A stretch of DNA of 64,000 nt. It comes from Aquimarina sediminis. Its GTDB lineage: Bacteria; Bacteroidota; Bacteroidia; Flavobacteriales; Flavobacteriaceae. The translations under genes and the position numbers were made by a program. Below the pieces are notes generated by a model. The model saw nothing but the letters and a program-made list of their open reading frames with translations. It was not told the DNA's origin and made no database searches. The DNA lies in contig NZ_POYJ01000013.1 in assembly GCF_002895435.1 (NCBI RefSeq), forward strand, positions 1 to 64,000, read 5' to 3'. Positions within the stretch are counted from its first letter, which is position 1. Every line of letters begins with the position of its first letter. Positions 7,601 to 16,147 of the stretch are shown here, one piece after another.

Positions 7601-8973
7601 TTTTGCCCATGGCACTATCAACATCTTCTGGAGCCGAAGTGCAACGCCCTTTGGCAACTGTTGTAATTGGTGGGCTATTAACGGCTACTTTGTTAACATT
7701 GTTTGTTATCCCTGTATTATACAGATGGATAGAAAACTATAAGCCAAAAAAAATGAAAGTGATACAACCAAATGCTACTAAAGCAACAATAGTATTGCTA
7801 CTATGTTTTGGAGTAACACGCGCGCAACAATCTTCTGTTTCTATGGAGGAAGCCGTTGCCATAGCAATAGAAAATTACCCTTCGCTTAAAGTTGCTAAAC
7901 TTTCTGTCGAAAAAGAAAAGGTCTTAAAAACGACTGCCTGGGATTTGGGGACAACCAGACTCTTTACTGCCGGAGAAGAAATAGGTAACAATAGTGATGA
8001 TGCAGCTTATACCACCATCGGGATTGGGCAAAATAATATAGATGTTTTCGGAATTGCTCCAAAAAATAAATTAGCAAAGGAGAATATCAAATTAGCCGAA
8101 ACCAATATCGAACTTAGTATGCTGGATCTAAAACGAAAAGTGCAAACAGCGTGGGTTAAAGCCTATACCGTAAAACGAATATATGAATCATATACAGAAA
8201 TAGATGAAGTATTTTCGGGATTGAACAAAGCAATTGATGTAAGATATGAAACGGAAGCGATTTCTAAACTAGAATACAGTGTAACCGCTAATCGGGGAAA
8301 ATTAATAAGTTTGCAAAAAGAGCAGGCATATGTGGCTTATCAAATGGCTTTGCAAGAATTAAACCAATGGTTGCAAGATGATAAGAAGTATGATGTTGCT
8401 GCAATAGATATTAATACTTTTGAGGATGATATATTAGTCTATGAAGGTATAGAAAATCACCCTTTATTAACATATTGGCATACACAACAAGAAATTGCAC
8501 AAGCAAAACATAAAGTAGCAAGTTCACAATTTCTGCCAAAATTATCTGCACAATATGGGTTTCAGAAAGTTGGCGATCAATCAGGGTTTAATAGTTATCA
8601 GATAGGAGTGCAAATTCCATTAATTTTTAATAAAACCAGAGGAAAAGCCAAGGCGTTAAAAATTAATGCACAAATTATTGAGCAGGAAAATATAGCTAAA
8701 GAAACCCAGCTAAAAAGCTCATTTGGTGCCATTGCTACAAAGTATAAGCAATCACAAAAAAGTTGGATGTATTATAAAAATGAAGCCTTGCCTCTAGCCA
8801 GAGAGCAACGCAATGGGGCGACCTTATCATATAAAGAAGGTGCTATGGATTATATTGCTTTTCTTCAAAATATGAAAGATGCTATTCAGTTAGAAATAAA
8901 TACATGGAAAATGCTTCAGGATTATTTAAGTAATAAGATACAATTAGCATATTTCTTAACTTCAAAACAGTAA
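4639..8973 (+). CDS. CzcA/CusA heavy-metal RND pump fused to a TolC-like channel
   Basis: The protein has 1444 residues. Residues 1-1045 form a heavy-metal-efflux RND transporter of the inner membrane. The proton-relay motif DFGIIVDGAVIIVE places D400, D406 and E413 where CzcA has its essential acidic residues. Residues about 1048-1065 are a hydrophobic signal-like segment ending in RAQ, and about 1066-1444 resemble an outer-membrane factor with long coiled-coil helices. Pump and channel are thus one polypeptide, a form known in Bacteroidota; it could be processed at the internal signal-like site. The adaptor gene follows after 3 bp. The Fur regulator and P1B ATPase downstream suggest divalent metals such as zinc, cobalt or cadmium; the substrate is not determined. 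Confidence 0.92.
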   Translation: MINRLIEFSINNKFVIGLFTLALIVAGIYSIKKVPVDAVPDITNNQVQIITQAPNLGTEDIEQFVTYPVEVAVANLPEVTEIRSISRFGLSVVTIVFSDDLDTYLPRQLVAEKLNEIKSNIPKGFGEPFMGPISTGLGEIYQYTLEVTPEFKNEYDATQLRTIQDWIIRRQMAMVPGVVEVNAFGGSAKQYEVSIDPNELKAINLTINDVYKALENNNQNTGGAYIEKNHQANFIRGEGLARSLDDIKNIVVANRGGVPILIKDIGIVKFGNATRYGALTKNGEGEAVGGMILMLKGASTNAVIKSVTKRIDEIQKSLPEGVVIKPFLDRSKLIASTTSTVTKNLVEGALIVIFILVFFLGNWRGGLVVASTIPLSLLFAFILMNIFDVWANLMSLGAIDFGIIVDGAVIIVESTVFLLYQRMKKGESITAKTRDEVTKNASSKMMNTAFFGQFIILIVFFPILALEGVEGKMFIPMALTFSFAMLGAMILCLTYVPMVTSLFLRVPKTEKRYWGDSIVLWLEDKYQNGLLKALKRGKVVIISAIILLAVSIVAFTKMGGEFIPQLDEGDLAFHAILKPGSSLSETIATTTRIEKIVKDGFPEVKDVISRIGVADVPTDPMPMDIADVFVILKPISEWTSATSKEELIDKIKEKIEQIPGVNYEFTQPIEMRFNELITGVREDIAVKLYGEDLTILTQKAEEMGKAIATVDGVADMKVEATSGQPQITIQYNRSKIAQYGLQINELNSLIETAFAGGVAGTIFEGEKRFDLVVRLKEELRQDVSNVKNLYVTLPNGAQIPLKEVAEISYKPGPMQISRDNTNRRVYVGINVRGRDIKSLVEEIQQKIEANVKLPSGYYIRYGGAFENLERATSKLKTVVPIALGLIFILIFFALKSIKQTLMIYMAIPLATIGGIFSLMLRDMPFSISAGVGFIVLFGVAVLNGLVLVSGFNELKEEGVTDVNERIRIGTRRRIRPILLTALTDMLGFLPMALSTSSGAEVQRPLATVVIGGLLTATLLTLFVIPVLYRWIENYKPKKMKVIQPNATKATIVLLLCFGVTRAQQSSVSMEEAVAIAIENYPSLKVAKLSVEKEKVLKTTAWDLGTTRLFTAGEEIGNNSDDAAYTTIGIGQNNIDVFGIAPKNKLAKENIKLAETNIELSMLDLKRKVQTAWVKAYTVKRIYESYTEIDEVFSGLNKAIDVRYETEAISKLEYSVTANRGKLISLQKEQAYVAYQMALQELNQWLQDDKKYDVAAIDINTFEDDILVYEGIENHPLLTYWHTQQEIAQAKHKVASSQFLPKLSAQYGFQKVGDQSGFNSYQIGVQIPLIFNKTRGKAKALKINAQIIEQENIAKETQLKSSFGAIATKYKQSQKSWMYYKNEALPLAREQRNGATLSYKEGAMDYIAFLQNMKDAIQLEINTWKMLQDYLSNKIQLAYFLTSKQ

Positions 8974-8976
8974 AAA

Positions 8977-10200
8977 ATGACAAAGATCAATTTATATATA
9001 GCAGTAGTTTTTATCACTTTAGTAACATTAACAAGCTGCAGTAATACATCAGGAAAAGAAAAATCTTCAAGTGATATTAATGATGATCATGGGGCTACAG
9101 AACAAAACTCAGGAAAAACTGAAGATGAACATGGACATGGAGAAGAACTAACTCTAACCCAGAAACAAGTAGATGTGTTAAATATTAAAATAGATACTAT
9201 TTCTAAACGTAATATGAGCGGTTTTATCGAGGTAAATGGAGAGCTAGGTGTGCCTCCACAAAACGAAGCCGTAGTAACAAGTATTTTGGGAGCAAATATG
9301 AGCAGTATCAAGGCTATTGAAGGAGATAAAGTGGGTAAAGGAGAAATTCTGGCATACATTAGTCATCCCGATATTATAACCATGCAAACCAATTATTTGC
9401 AAACCTATAATAAGCTTACATTTTTAGAACAAGATTATAATCGACAAAAGAAAATGTATGATGAAGGAGTGGGATCAGGACGTGATTATCAGCAAGCAGA
9501 ATCATCATTTTCGAGCGTTAAAGGGTTAACCAAAGGGTATGAAAGTCAGCTGAGGTTATTAGGAATATCTCCACAAAATGTAAGAGAAGGTAATATTATA
9601 CAAACAGCACCTATACGAAGCCCAATAGATGGGTATATAGAAAAAGTACAGGTGAAATCTGGTCAATACGTACAACCACAAACACCGATGTTTGAAATTG
9701 TAAATACAGAACATATCCATGCAGATTTGATGGTTTTTGAAAAAGATATTAGTAAGGTGAAAAATGGGCAGATGGTTATCTTTAATATAGAGGCATTGCA
9801 GGATACAGAATTAACGGCAAAAATCTATTCTGTAGGGAAATCTTTTGAAGAAGGTCCAAAAGCGCTGCACGTACATGCAGAAATAGAAAATAAAGACAAA
9901 AATCTAATCCCGGGAATGTATGTAAGTGCGAGAATTATCACAGAAAACAATTTAGAACAAGCATTGCCAGAAGATGCTGTTTTTCAAGAAGGAGAAGCCT
10001 TTTATGTGTTTGTAGCCAAAAAAACAAATAATGGGACATGGGGATTTGTGCCTAAAGAGGTTATTGTAAAAAATACTAGTGCTGGATATACAGCTTTTGA
10101 TTTTAAAGAAGAAATTGAAGAGAATGTTTTAATTGCGCATAGCGGAGCTTATTATTTAATGGCCGAAATGAAAAAAAGCGAAGCAGAACATTCGCATTAA
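8977..10200 (+). CDS. CzcB/CusB-type periplasmic adaptor lipoprotein
   Basis: The product is 407 aa. A lipoprotein signal ends in LTSC with C21 as the acylation site. A His/Asp/Glu-rich linker follows (DDHG...DEHGHGEE, about residues 35-56) that could bind metal. The rest is a HlyD-type adaptor: barrel-sandwich halves around a helical hairpin, then beta-barrel and membrane-proximal domains. The last residues are AEHSH. It would link the RND pump to the outer-membrane part. It sits 3 bp after the pump gene and 5 bp before the Fur-family gene, in one operon. Confidence 0.9.
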   Translation: MTKINLYIAVVFITLVTLTSCSNTSGKEKSSSDINDDHGATEQNSGKTEDEHGHGEELTLTQKQVDVLNIKIDTISKRNMSGFIEVNGELGVPPQNEAVVTSILGANMSSIKAIEGDKVGKGEILAYISHPDIITMQTNYLQTYNKLTFLEQDYNRQKKMYDEGVGSGRDYQQAESSFSSVKGLTKGYESQLRLLGISPQNVREGNIIQTAPIRSPIDGYIEKVQVKSGQYVQPQTPMFEIVNTEHIHADLMVFEKDISKVKNGQMVIFNIEALQDTELTAKIYSVGKSFEEGPKALHVHAEIENKDKNLIPGMYVSARIITENNLEQALPEDAVFQEGEAFYVFVAKKTNNGTWGFVPKEVIVKNTSAGYTAFDFKEEIEENVLIAHSGAYYLMAEMKKSEAEHSH

Positions 10201-10205
10201 TCAAT

Positions 10206-10619
10206 ATGAAAAAAATAGAAGAGCAATTACAGCAACATAATATTAGACCAACGGCTATGCGTATGTTGGTGTATCAGTTTATAAAGTCAATAACTTCGGC
10301 AGTAAGTCTAACAGTTGTAGAAAATTACTTTGAAAAATCTGATCGAACAACTTTGTATAGAACCTTAAAAACTTTTGAAGAAAAAGGAGTCGTACATCAA
10401 ATTGATGATGGTACCGGGATTCCTAAATATGCGTTATGTCAACACGAGCATTACTTAGAGAAGCATAATGATTTGCATTTGCATTTTCATTGTACCAAGT
10501 GTAATGAGACGGTTTGTTTGACGGATTATCAAATCCCACAGATTAGTTTGCCAGATAACTTTATTCCCGAAGATATTAATATGTTGGTTAAAGGAATTTG
10601 TGATCAGTGTAATATATAA
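10206..10619 (+). CDS. Fur/Zur-family metalloregulator
   Basis: The product is 137 aa. It has an N-terminal winged helix (RPTAMRMLVY, then TLYRTLKTFEEKGVV) and a C-terminal dimerisation/metal domain with His-rich HLHFHCTKC (C96, C99) and CDQC (C132, C135), the two CxxC pairs of a structural zinc site. Fur relatives repress metal-homeostasis genes when metal is bound. Its place between the adaptor and the P1B ATPase suggests a Zur-like regulator of this block, although a derepressing role for efflux would be less usual for the family. The metal specificity is not certain. Confidence 0.88.
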   Translation: MKKIEEQLQQHNIRPTAMRMLVYQFIKSITSAVSLTVVENYFEKSDRTTLYRTLKTFEEKGVVHQIDDGTGIPKYALCQHEHYLEKHNDLHLHFHCTKCNETVCLTDYQIPQISLPDNFIPEDINMLVKGICDQCNI

Positions 10620-10647
10620 TGCATATACATTGCAATATTGTTCTGGG

Positions 10648-10655
10648 TATCTTTG
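10648..10655 (+). promoter_or_regulatory. Promoter -7 box TATCTTTG before the P1B ATPase
   Basis: This is an exact TAnnTTTG match. A TTG at 10630-10632 could be the -33 element (15-bp spacing, slightly short). The palindrome ATTGCAAT (10629-10636) overlaps the -33 region and is a possible operator for the adjacent Fur-family protein. Confidence 0.45.
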
Positions 10656-10679
10656 TGATATCAAAACAAACGAATTAGG

Positions 10680-12659
10680 ATGAAACATAAGCATTCGCAT
10701 GACCATGGACACAATCACGATCATGATGGTGTTTTTGGCGAAAAAACAGAACTTTATTTTGCGATACTAAGCGGTGTCTTCTTTTTTATCGGATTATTTA
10801 TTGAGAAGTTTACCAGTTTATCAGAGTGGGTACCGCTAACAAATTTTATAATTGCTTATTTCTTTGGGGGATATTATACAATTCTTGAAGCAATTGGCAA
10901 AATTAGAAAAGGTGAGTTCGAGATCGACTTCCTGATGATCGTAGCTGCCATTGGTGCTGCATATATTGGTAGTTGGGGAGAAGGAGCTCTTTTACTTTTC
11001 TTATTTAGTTTGGGGCATGCTCTAGAAAGTTATGCCATGAATAAGGCTAAAAAATCTATTGAAGCATTGGGCGAACTATCACCAAAAATGGCTTTAGTAA
11101 AAAAAGAGAAAGATATTGTTGAAATTCCTATAGAAGATCTAAAGCTTAATGATATCATTGTGGTTAAACCAAATGCTAAGATTTCGGCAGATGGAGTTGT
11201 TATAAAAGGAAGTAGTAGTGTTAATCAGGCTGCAATAACAGGAGAAAGTATTCCGGTAGATAAAAATGCAATCTCCAGTACTGTTGATCTTCCTGATTTT
11301 AATGATATTAGTGAAAATAATGTTGTCTTTACAGGAACTCTAAATGGAGATAATATAATTGAAGTACAAGTTCTGAAATTGAATAAAGATTCTACAATTT
11401 CGAGACTCATTAGGATGGTGAATGAGGTAGAAACTCAAAAATCACCGACACAGCTATTGACTAAAAAATTTGAAAAATGGTTTGTCCCCACAGTTGTTGT
11501 TTTGGTAATAACCTTGTGTTTTGCATATTTAGCGATTGATGAAACACCAAAAGAAAGTCTGTATAGAGCAATAAGTGTGTTAGTATCTGCTAGTCCATGT
11601 GCTTTGGCTATTTCAACACCAAGTGCAGTGCTAAGTGGTATTGCCAGAGCCGCAAAAAGGGGAGTGCTTATAAAAGGTGGTCGTCCTTTAGAAGATTTAG
11701 GTAGCCTAACCACAATTGCTTTTGATAAAACAGGAACCCTAACCGAAGGAAAACCAAGGTTAACAAATGCTTTTACACTAGATGGGTTTGATAAAAAAGC
11801 TTTTTTATCAATGGTGTTAGATGTAGAGAGCTTAAGTAATCATCCTCTGGCCAAAGCAATTTCAAAAGATATTAAAACTCAATATGATATTAAAGGAAAT
11901 AATTTAGCTTCAGAGATACAAGCGATCCAGGGAAAAGGAATTAAAGCAAGGTATGACAATGGAGATGTTTATATTGGAAATGAAGAGCTAATGAGAAGCC
12001 AGAACATTGTTATTTCTCAAGAAATTACCTCACAGGTAAATGAATTATTGCAAGATGGGCATACAGTGATGTTAGTAGCCTTTAATAATAAATTAGTAGG
12101 CATGTTAAGTGTAATGGATGTACCTAGAGAAGCTGCTAAAAATACACTAAAGCGTTTAAAAAATATTGGTATTGAAAAAATGATAATGCTCACTGGTGAT
12201 CATCAAAATGTTGGAGATTCGATTGCCAAACAAATAGGGCTTACAGAAGTCAAGGGTAATTTATTACCAGAGGATAAGGTGTTGGCAGTCCAGATATTAA
12301 AACAAGAATATTCTAAAATAGCAATGGTTGGTGATGGTGTAAATGATGCCCCGGCAATGGCAAATAGTACAGTCGGCATTGCGATGGGAGTAGCCGGAAG
12401 TGATGTAGCTCTAGAAACGGCAGATATTGCATTGATGTCTGATAAAATAGAGAGCCTTCCTTTTGTAATAGGATTAAGTAGAAAATCTAAGTCTATAATC
12501 AAGCAGAACCTTTGGATAAGTTTAGGAATTGTAGCTTTTTTAATACCAACCACCCTATTGGGTCTGGCTAGTATTGGTGGAGCTGTGGCAATTCATGAAG
12601 GATCGACTTTACTTGTAGTTATTAATGCATTACGGCTATTGCGATATAGGGAGATTTAA
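10680..12659 (+). CDS. P1B-4-like heavy-metal translocating ATPase
   Basis: The product is 659 aa. A His-rich N-tail (KHSHDHGHNHDHD) replaces an HMA domain. Membrane helices are followed by an actuator domain, the metal-site motif SPC (S305-P306-C307), phosphorylation motif DKTGTLT with D349, hinge GDGVNDAPA, and HEGST (H639-T643) in the last helix. SPC plus HEG-S/G-T is characteristic of P1B-4 ATPases, which export Co, Zn, Fe(II) or Ni; CPC-type zinc/cadmium or copper pumps differ at this site. It has its own promoter box, 60 bp after the Fur-family gene, and likely performs cytosol-to-periplasm export ahead of the RND pump. Confidence 0.9.
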   Translation: MKHKHSHDHGHNHDHDGVFGEKTELYFAILSGVFFFIGLFIEKFTSLSEWVPLTNFIIAYFFGGYYTILEAIGKIRKGEFEIDFLMIVAAIGAAYIGSWGEGALLLFLFSLGHALESYAMNKAKKSIEALGELSPKMALVKKEKDIVEIPIEDLKLNDIIVVKPNAKISADGVVIKGSSSVNQAAITGESIPVDKNAISSTVDLPDFNDISENNVVFTGTLNGDNIIEVQVLKLNKDSTISRLIRMVNEVETQKSPTQLLTKKFEKWFVPTVVVLVITLCFAYLAIDETPKESLYRAISVLVSASPCALAISTPSAVLSGIARAAKRGVLIKGGRPLEDLGSLTTIAFDKTGTLTEGKPRLTNAFTLDGFDKKAFLSMVLDVESLSNHPLAKAISKDIKTQYDIKGNNLASEIQAIQGKGIKARYDNGDVYIGNEELMRSQNIVISQEITSQVNELLQDGHTVMLVAFNNKLVGMLSVMDVPREAAKNTLKRLKNIGIEKMIMLTGDHQNVGDSIAKQIGLTEVKGNLLPEDKVLAVQILKQEYSKIAMVGDGVNDAPAMANSTVGIAMGVAGSDVALETADIALMSDKIESLPFVIGLSRKSKSIIKQNLWISLGIVAFLIPTTLLGLASIGGAVAIHEGSTLLVVINALRLLRYREI

Positions 12660-12682
12660 ATTAATCACAGCTTTCTGTCAAA

Positions 12683-13564
12683 TTATTCTTTTTTTAGATA
12701 CACTTTTTGAAATTGAGATGGAGATATTTTACTTTTTTGCTTAAACAGCTTCGAAAAATGAGAGTAGTCATTATATCCAAGATCCCAGGCAATTTCTGTC
12801 AAATTGTTATCTGAATACAAGATTAACCTTTTGGCTTCTAAGATGACCCTTTCAAGAATGACATCTGTGGTTGTTTTTCCTATGGTTTTTTGGCATATCC
12901 GATTTAAATGTTTTACACTCAGATTCATATCTTTAGCATAGGCAATAGCAGATTTCTGTGTTTTGTATTTTTCTTCTACTAACTGCTCAAACTTATATAA
13001 TTTCATACTTTGATTTTTTGAACTTATCAAATCTTCAAAATTATCTTGTACAATAAGACGCGATAACTCTATATATATCAAATCGATAAGGTTGATTAGC
13101 TTTTGCTTTTTGAGTATTGCTTTGGAGTAAGACTCTTTTAAAATTGCACTAAAAAGAGGTTCTACGAGACCCATGGTTTTTTTATTCAGATAGATACAAG
13201 GAGAATTTTGATTGGAGAAAAAGAATGGAAATATATTAAGGTTTTTATTCTGATGGGTAGCCTCATAAAATTCTTTAGAATGAAAAAAAATGTACCCTTC
13301 TCCTTTTGTAGTGAATTTCCAGAAATGTGTTTGTCCTGGTCTTAAAAGAAAAACACTTCCTGGTTTAATGTGATAAGATTCAAAATCTATTTCATGTATT
13401 CCAGTACCTTTTGTAAACAAAACAGAGAGGTAGAAGTTATGCTTATGAGGATGTGATATTATATGCTTATTGTTTGATATATGAGTAGCAAAATCATTAG
13501 CATAAAAACTTTCAATATTTCCTGTGTTGTGAAATTGTGTAATATCTAGAATAGGAAGATTCAT
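12683..13564 (-). CDS. AraC-family transcriptional regulator
   Basis: The product is 293 aa. Residues about 25-110 form a cupin-like sensor with HKHNFYLS and an HPHKH segment, typical of AraC_binding domains. Residues about 195-290 hold the two helix-turn-helix motifs, with LTEIAWDLGYNDYSHFSKLF and a P-S-x-F ending. It is convergent with the P1B ATPase and divergent from the DUF983 gene, which it could control. The ligand is unknown. Confidence 0.88.
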   Translation of the reverse strand: MNLPILDITQFHNTGNIESFYANDFATHISNNKHIISHPHKHNFYLSVLFTKGTGIHEIDFESYHIKPGSVFLLRPGQTHFWKFTTKGEGYIFFHSKEFYEATHQNKNLNIFPFFFSNQNSPCIYLNKKTMGLVEPLFSAILKESYSKAILKKQKLINLIDLIYIELSRLIVQDNFEDLISSKNQSMKLYKFEQLVEEKYKTQKSAIAYAKDMNLSVKHLNRICQKTIGKTTTDVILERVILEAKRLILYSDNNLTEIAWDLGYNDYSHFSKLFKQKSKISPSQFQKVYLKKE

Positions 13565-13666
13565 ATCAATACGATCAAAAAGTCTTTATTATACAAATAA
13601 AGGTGTAAATAATAAAACAGACAAATACCTTTCTATACTTATTTTTGTATCAAAACTGTTACTTTT

Positions 13667-14032
13667 ATGAGAAAGCTGATAAGTATTCTAAAGGGAAAAT
13701 GTTCAAAGTGTGAAGAAGGAGATATTTTTGTCAAAGAAAGTAGTGGGCTAAAATTTGGATTGCCTAAAATGAACGAAAAGTGTCCTAGTTGTAATCATAA
13801 GTTTATGATAGAGCCTGGGTATTTTTATGGAGCAATGTATGTGAGTTATGGTCTAACGGTAGCAGAAGGAATTGTTATTTATTTGATAAGTAGTTTTTTT
13901 ATAGTAAAACCCATGCACTTTTTTATCATCCTAGCCATTAGTGCAATCCTATTAAGTACTACCAACTATAAATATGCCCGCATATTGTGGATATATTTAT
14001 TCACTAAAAAAACCAAAAAGGTGTATAGTTGA
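13667..14032 (+). CDS. DUF983 zinc-ribbon membrane protein (first copy)
   Basis: The product is 121 aa. The N-terminal ribbon has CSKC (residues 13-16) and CPSC, followed by GYFYGAMYVSY and two transmembrane helices. This is the usual DUF983 layout. A paralogue with the same FYGAMYVSY core lies at 49532-49918. A TATTTTTG box at 13640-13647 could be the promoter. The biological role of DUF983 is not known; the cysteines suggest metal or redox function. Confidence 0.85.
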   Translation: MRKLISILKGKCSKCEEGDIFVKESSGLKFGLPKMNEKCPSCNHKFMIEPGYFYGAMYVSYGLTVAEGIVIYLISSFFIVKPMHFFIILAISAILLSTTNYKYARILWIYLFTKKTKKVYS

Positions 14033-14064
14033 TCATTGGTATGAATATAACCCGTTTTTGAAGT

Positions 14065-14889
14065 ATGATTTTTTTAGGAAATGTTAAAGAGTACTTACGC
14101 TTAGAAACTGTCAATAAAAATAATGGTGAAATACTAAAAGAAGTTGTTGATAGTAGTTTGACGGTTTTGTGGTTTGAATCAGATTGTAACGAACTCATTA
14201 TTGATGGAAAGAAGCAAATCTTTTCTAGAAACCAAATCGTATTTCTTACAGAATTTCATAATGTTGTTATAGAGGATATAAAACAAGCTAGGTTTTTGAG
14301 ATTTAATAGACCTTTTTATTGTATTCTTGATCATGATACCGAAATCGGTTGTAAAGGGATTTTGTTTTTTGGTGCATCACAATTACCCGTTATTAAAATA
14401 CCGCAAGAAGAGATTGATATATTTGAAACACTATGGAAAATGTTTACCATAGAGATGCAATCTAATGATAGTCTGCAGATAGAAATGCTTCAAATGATGT
14501 TAAAAAGATATTTGATCTTATGTGCCAGAGTGTACAAATTGCAAGAAAATTATCCAAGCAGTAAAGCAGATTCTGATATCATAAGAGAGTTTAATTTTTT
14601 GGTAGAACAACATTTTAAGGCAAAACATAGTGTAGCAGAATATGCAGAATTATTACATAAATCTCCCAAAACATTGTCTAATGTTTTTTCAAAAATAGGT
14701 TCAAAAACCCCTTCTCAATATATACAAGATCGAATAATGCTAGAGGCAAGGAGACTATTGTACTATACCGATATGCAAATAAAGGAAATAGCATACGAAG
14801 TAGGGTATGAGGATATTCAGGCTTTTAGTCGATTTTTTAAAAAACAAGAAGGTGTTTCTCCATCAGAATTCAAAGAAAACATGAGATAG
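14065..14889 (+). CDS. AraC-family transcriptional regulator (second)
   Basis: The product is 274 aa. The N-terminal half is a variable sensor domain without clear motif. The C-terminal ~100 residues hold the AraC HTH pair (SVAEYAELLHKSPKTLSNVF and IKEIAYEVGYEDIQAFSRFF, ending with GVSPSEFK). It starts 32 bp after the DUF983 gene and precedes the secreted hydrolase gene by about 100 bp, so it may regulate that gene. The effector is unknown. Confidence 0.88.
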   Translation: MIFLGNVKEYLRLETVNKNNGEILKEVVDSSLTVLWFESDCNELIIDGKKQIFSRNQIVFLTEFHNVVIEDIKQARFLRFNRPFYCILDHDTEIGCKGILFFGASQLPVIKIPQEEIDIFETLWKMFTIEMQSNDSLQIEMLQMMLKRYLILCARVYKLQENYPSSKADSDIIREFNFLVEQHFKAKHSVAEYAELLHKSPKTLSNVFSKIGSKTPSQYIQDRIMLEARRLLYYTDMQIKEIAYEVGYEDIQAFSRFFKKQEGVSPSEFKENMR

Positions 14890-14990
14890 GAAAAAATGCC
14901 AACACTTCGGGAATACTTACCTAACTAAACCCAGGTTCTCTACACCATCTTTGCATTGTCAAATTAAGTATTAACATAAAAAAAAAGACA

Positions 14991-15722
14991 ATGAAAAACT
15001 TACTAATAACACTAGTTTTAATGATATCAGGATTAACAACTGTGAGCGCACAGTTACCAGATCCAGGATTTGTTGTAGATGAAAATACAGCGATCGTAAT
15101 TACAGATCCGCAAAATGATTTTTTAAGCCCTAATGGAGTGGCATGGGGAGTTGTAGGAGAAAGTGTCACGGCAAATAATACCGTCGATAATCTAGAAGCG
15201 TTGTTTAAGGTAGCCGATAAAAAGAATATTGCTGTTTTTGTATCCCCTCACTATTATTATCCCCATGATCATACTTGGAAAATAGAAGGAGCGTTAGAAG
15301 CGCTGATGCATAAGATCAACATGTTTGATAGAAAAGATGCATTGTCTCTTGAAGGATTTGAAGATTCGGGTGCAGATTGGTTAGATAGATATAAAAAGTA
15401 TATTAAGAAAGACAATGTTATTGTAACAAGTCCGCATAAAGTATATGGACCAGAATCCAATGATTTGGCATTACAACTACGCAAGCACGGTTATAGTAAA
15501 GTAGTATTGGCAGGGATGTCTGCAAACCTATGTACAGAATCTCATATGAGAGATTTGATAGAGTCTGGTTTCGATGTAGCTATAGTAAAAGATGCAACAG
15601 CTGGAGCAATTTTGCCTGAGATGAATGCCTATGAAGCTGCAGTAGTGAATTTTCATATGATCGCTAGTCATGTTTTTACAACCAAAGAAATTGTAAAAGA
15701 AATAAAGGACTTCAAAAACTAA
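14991..15722 (+). CDS. Secreted isochorismatase-family cysteine hydrolase
   Basis: The product is 243 aa. A signal peptide covers about residues 1-20 (TTVSAQ), placing it in the periplasm or outside. The cysteine-hydrolase triad is visible: D39 in ITDPQNDF, K150 in SPHKVYG and C181 in SANLCTES. The family includes nicotinamidases, N-carbamoylsarcosine amidases and other amidohydrolases. The export signal makes an extracellular amide or ester substrate likely, but it cannot be named. An upstream AraC gene is a plausible regulator. Confidence 0.88.
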   Translation: MKNLLITLVLMISGLTTVSAQLPDPGFVVDENTAIVITDPQNDFLSPNGVAWGVVGESVTANNTVDNLEALFKVADKKNIAVFVSPHYYYPHDHTWKIEGALEALMHKINMFDRKDALSLEGFEDSGADWLDRYKKYIKKDNVIVTSPHKVYGPESNDLALQLRKHGYSKVVLAGMSANLCTESHMRDLIESGFDVAIVKDATAGAILPEMNAYEAAVVNFHMIASHVFTTKEIVKEIKDFKN

Positions 15723-15792
15723 GAAGTGGGATTGAAAAAAATTATGGAGGATAAGCATTTCATAATTTGAGAATTGATGTTTTTATGATGGA

Positions 15793-15828
15793 AAAACCTT
15801 GTGAGTAGATACTTGCGAGGTTTTTTTT
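15793..15828 (+). terminator. Terminator after the isochorismatase-like gene
   Basis: AAAACCT pairs with AGGTTTT, extended by a G-U and a G-C pair, and is followed by eight T. Confidence 0.6.
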
Positions 15829-15942
15829 ATTGAGATCTATTTAAGCTCTGGACTACTATTTTTGTAGATTATGATGTGTTAATTTAGAATAAAAGCTTTT
15901 GTAATAAGTATAATTGATTGAATTGAAGAGTTTTAAAAAACA

Positions 15943-15971
15943 AAAAGCCCAAACAATTTGTTTGGGCTTTT
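15943..15971 (-). terminator. Terminator of tRNA-Phe (minus strand)
   Basis: AAAAGCCCAAAC and GTTTGGGCTTTT form a 12-bp stem with an AATT loop, just beyond the 3' end of the minus-strand tRNA. A T-run follows on the minus strand. Confidence 0.8.
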
Positions 15972-15975
15972 AAGG

Positions 15976-16048
15976 TGGTGCCTCCAGGAATCGAACCAGG
16001 GACACAAGGATTTTCAGTCCTTTGCTCTACCAACTGAGCTAAGGCACC
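15976..16048 (-). tRNA. tRNA-Phe (GAA)
   Basis: On the minus strand a 73-nt cloverleaf begins GGTGCCT and ends AGGCACC plus discriminator A. The D-arm is GCTCAGTTGGTAGAGC, and the anticodon loop CTGAAAA with anticodon GAA sits on stem AAGGA/TCCTT. The T-loop is TTCGATT. CCA is not encoded. The middle pair of the T-stem as written is a T-T mismatch (CCTGG/CCTGG), which is odd but does not prevent recognition. Confidence 0.93.
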
Positions 16049-16120
16049 TTGTTGTAAGCGGATGCAAATATAGAACGCTTTTTTTAATCCACAAAAGAAA
16101 AAATTAAAAAAATCGTTTTG

Positions 16121-16128
16121 TATGTTTG
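16121..16128 (+). promoter_or_regulatory. Promoter -7 box TATGTTTG before coaX
   Basis: This is an exact TAnnTTTG match 19 bp before the coaX ATG. No clear -33 TTG is seen at the expected distance. It would drive the coaX-to-YhhN gene run. Confidence 0.5.
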
Positions 16129-16147
16129 TAAGATATAAATATAAGGG

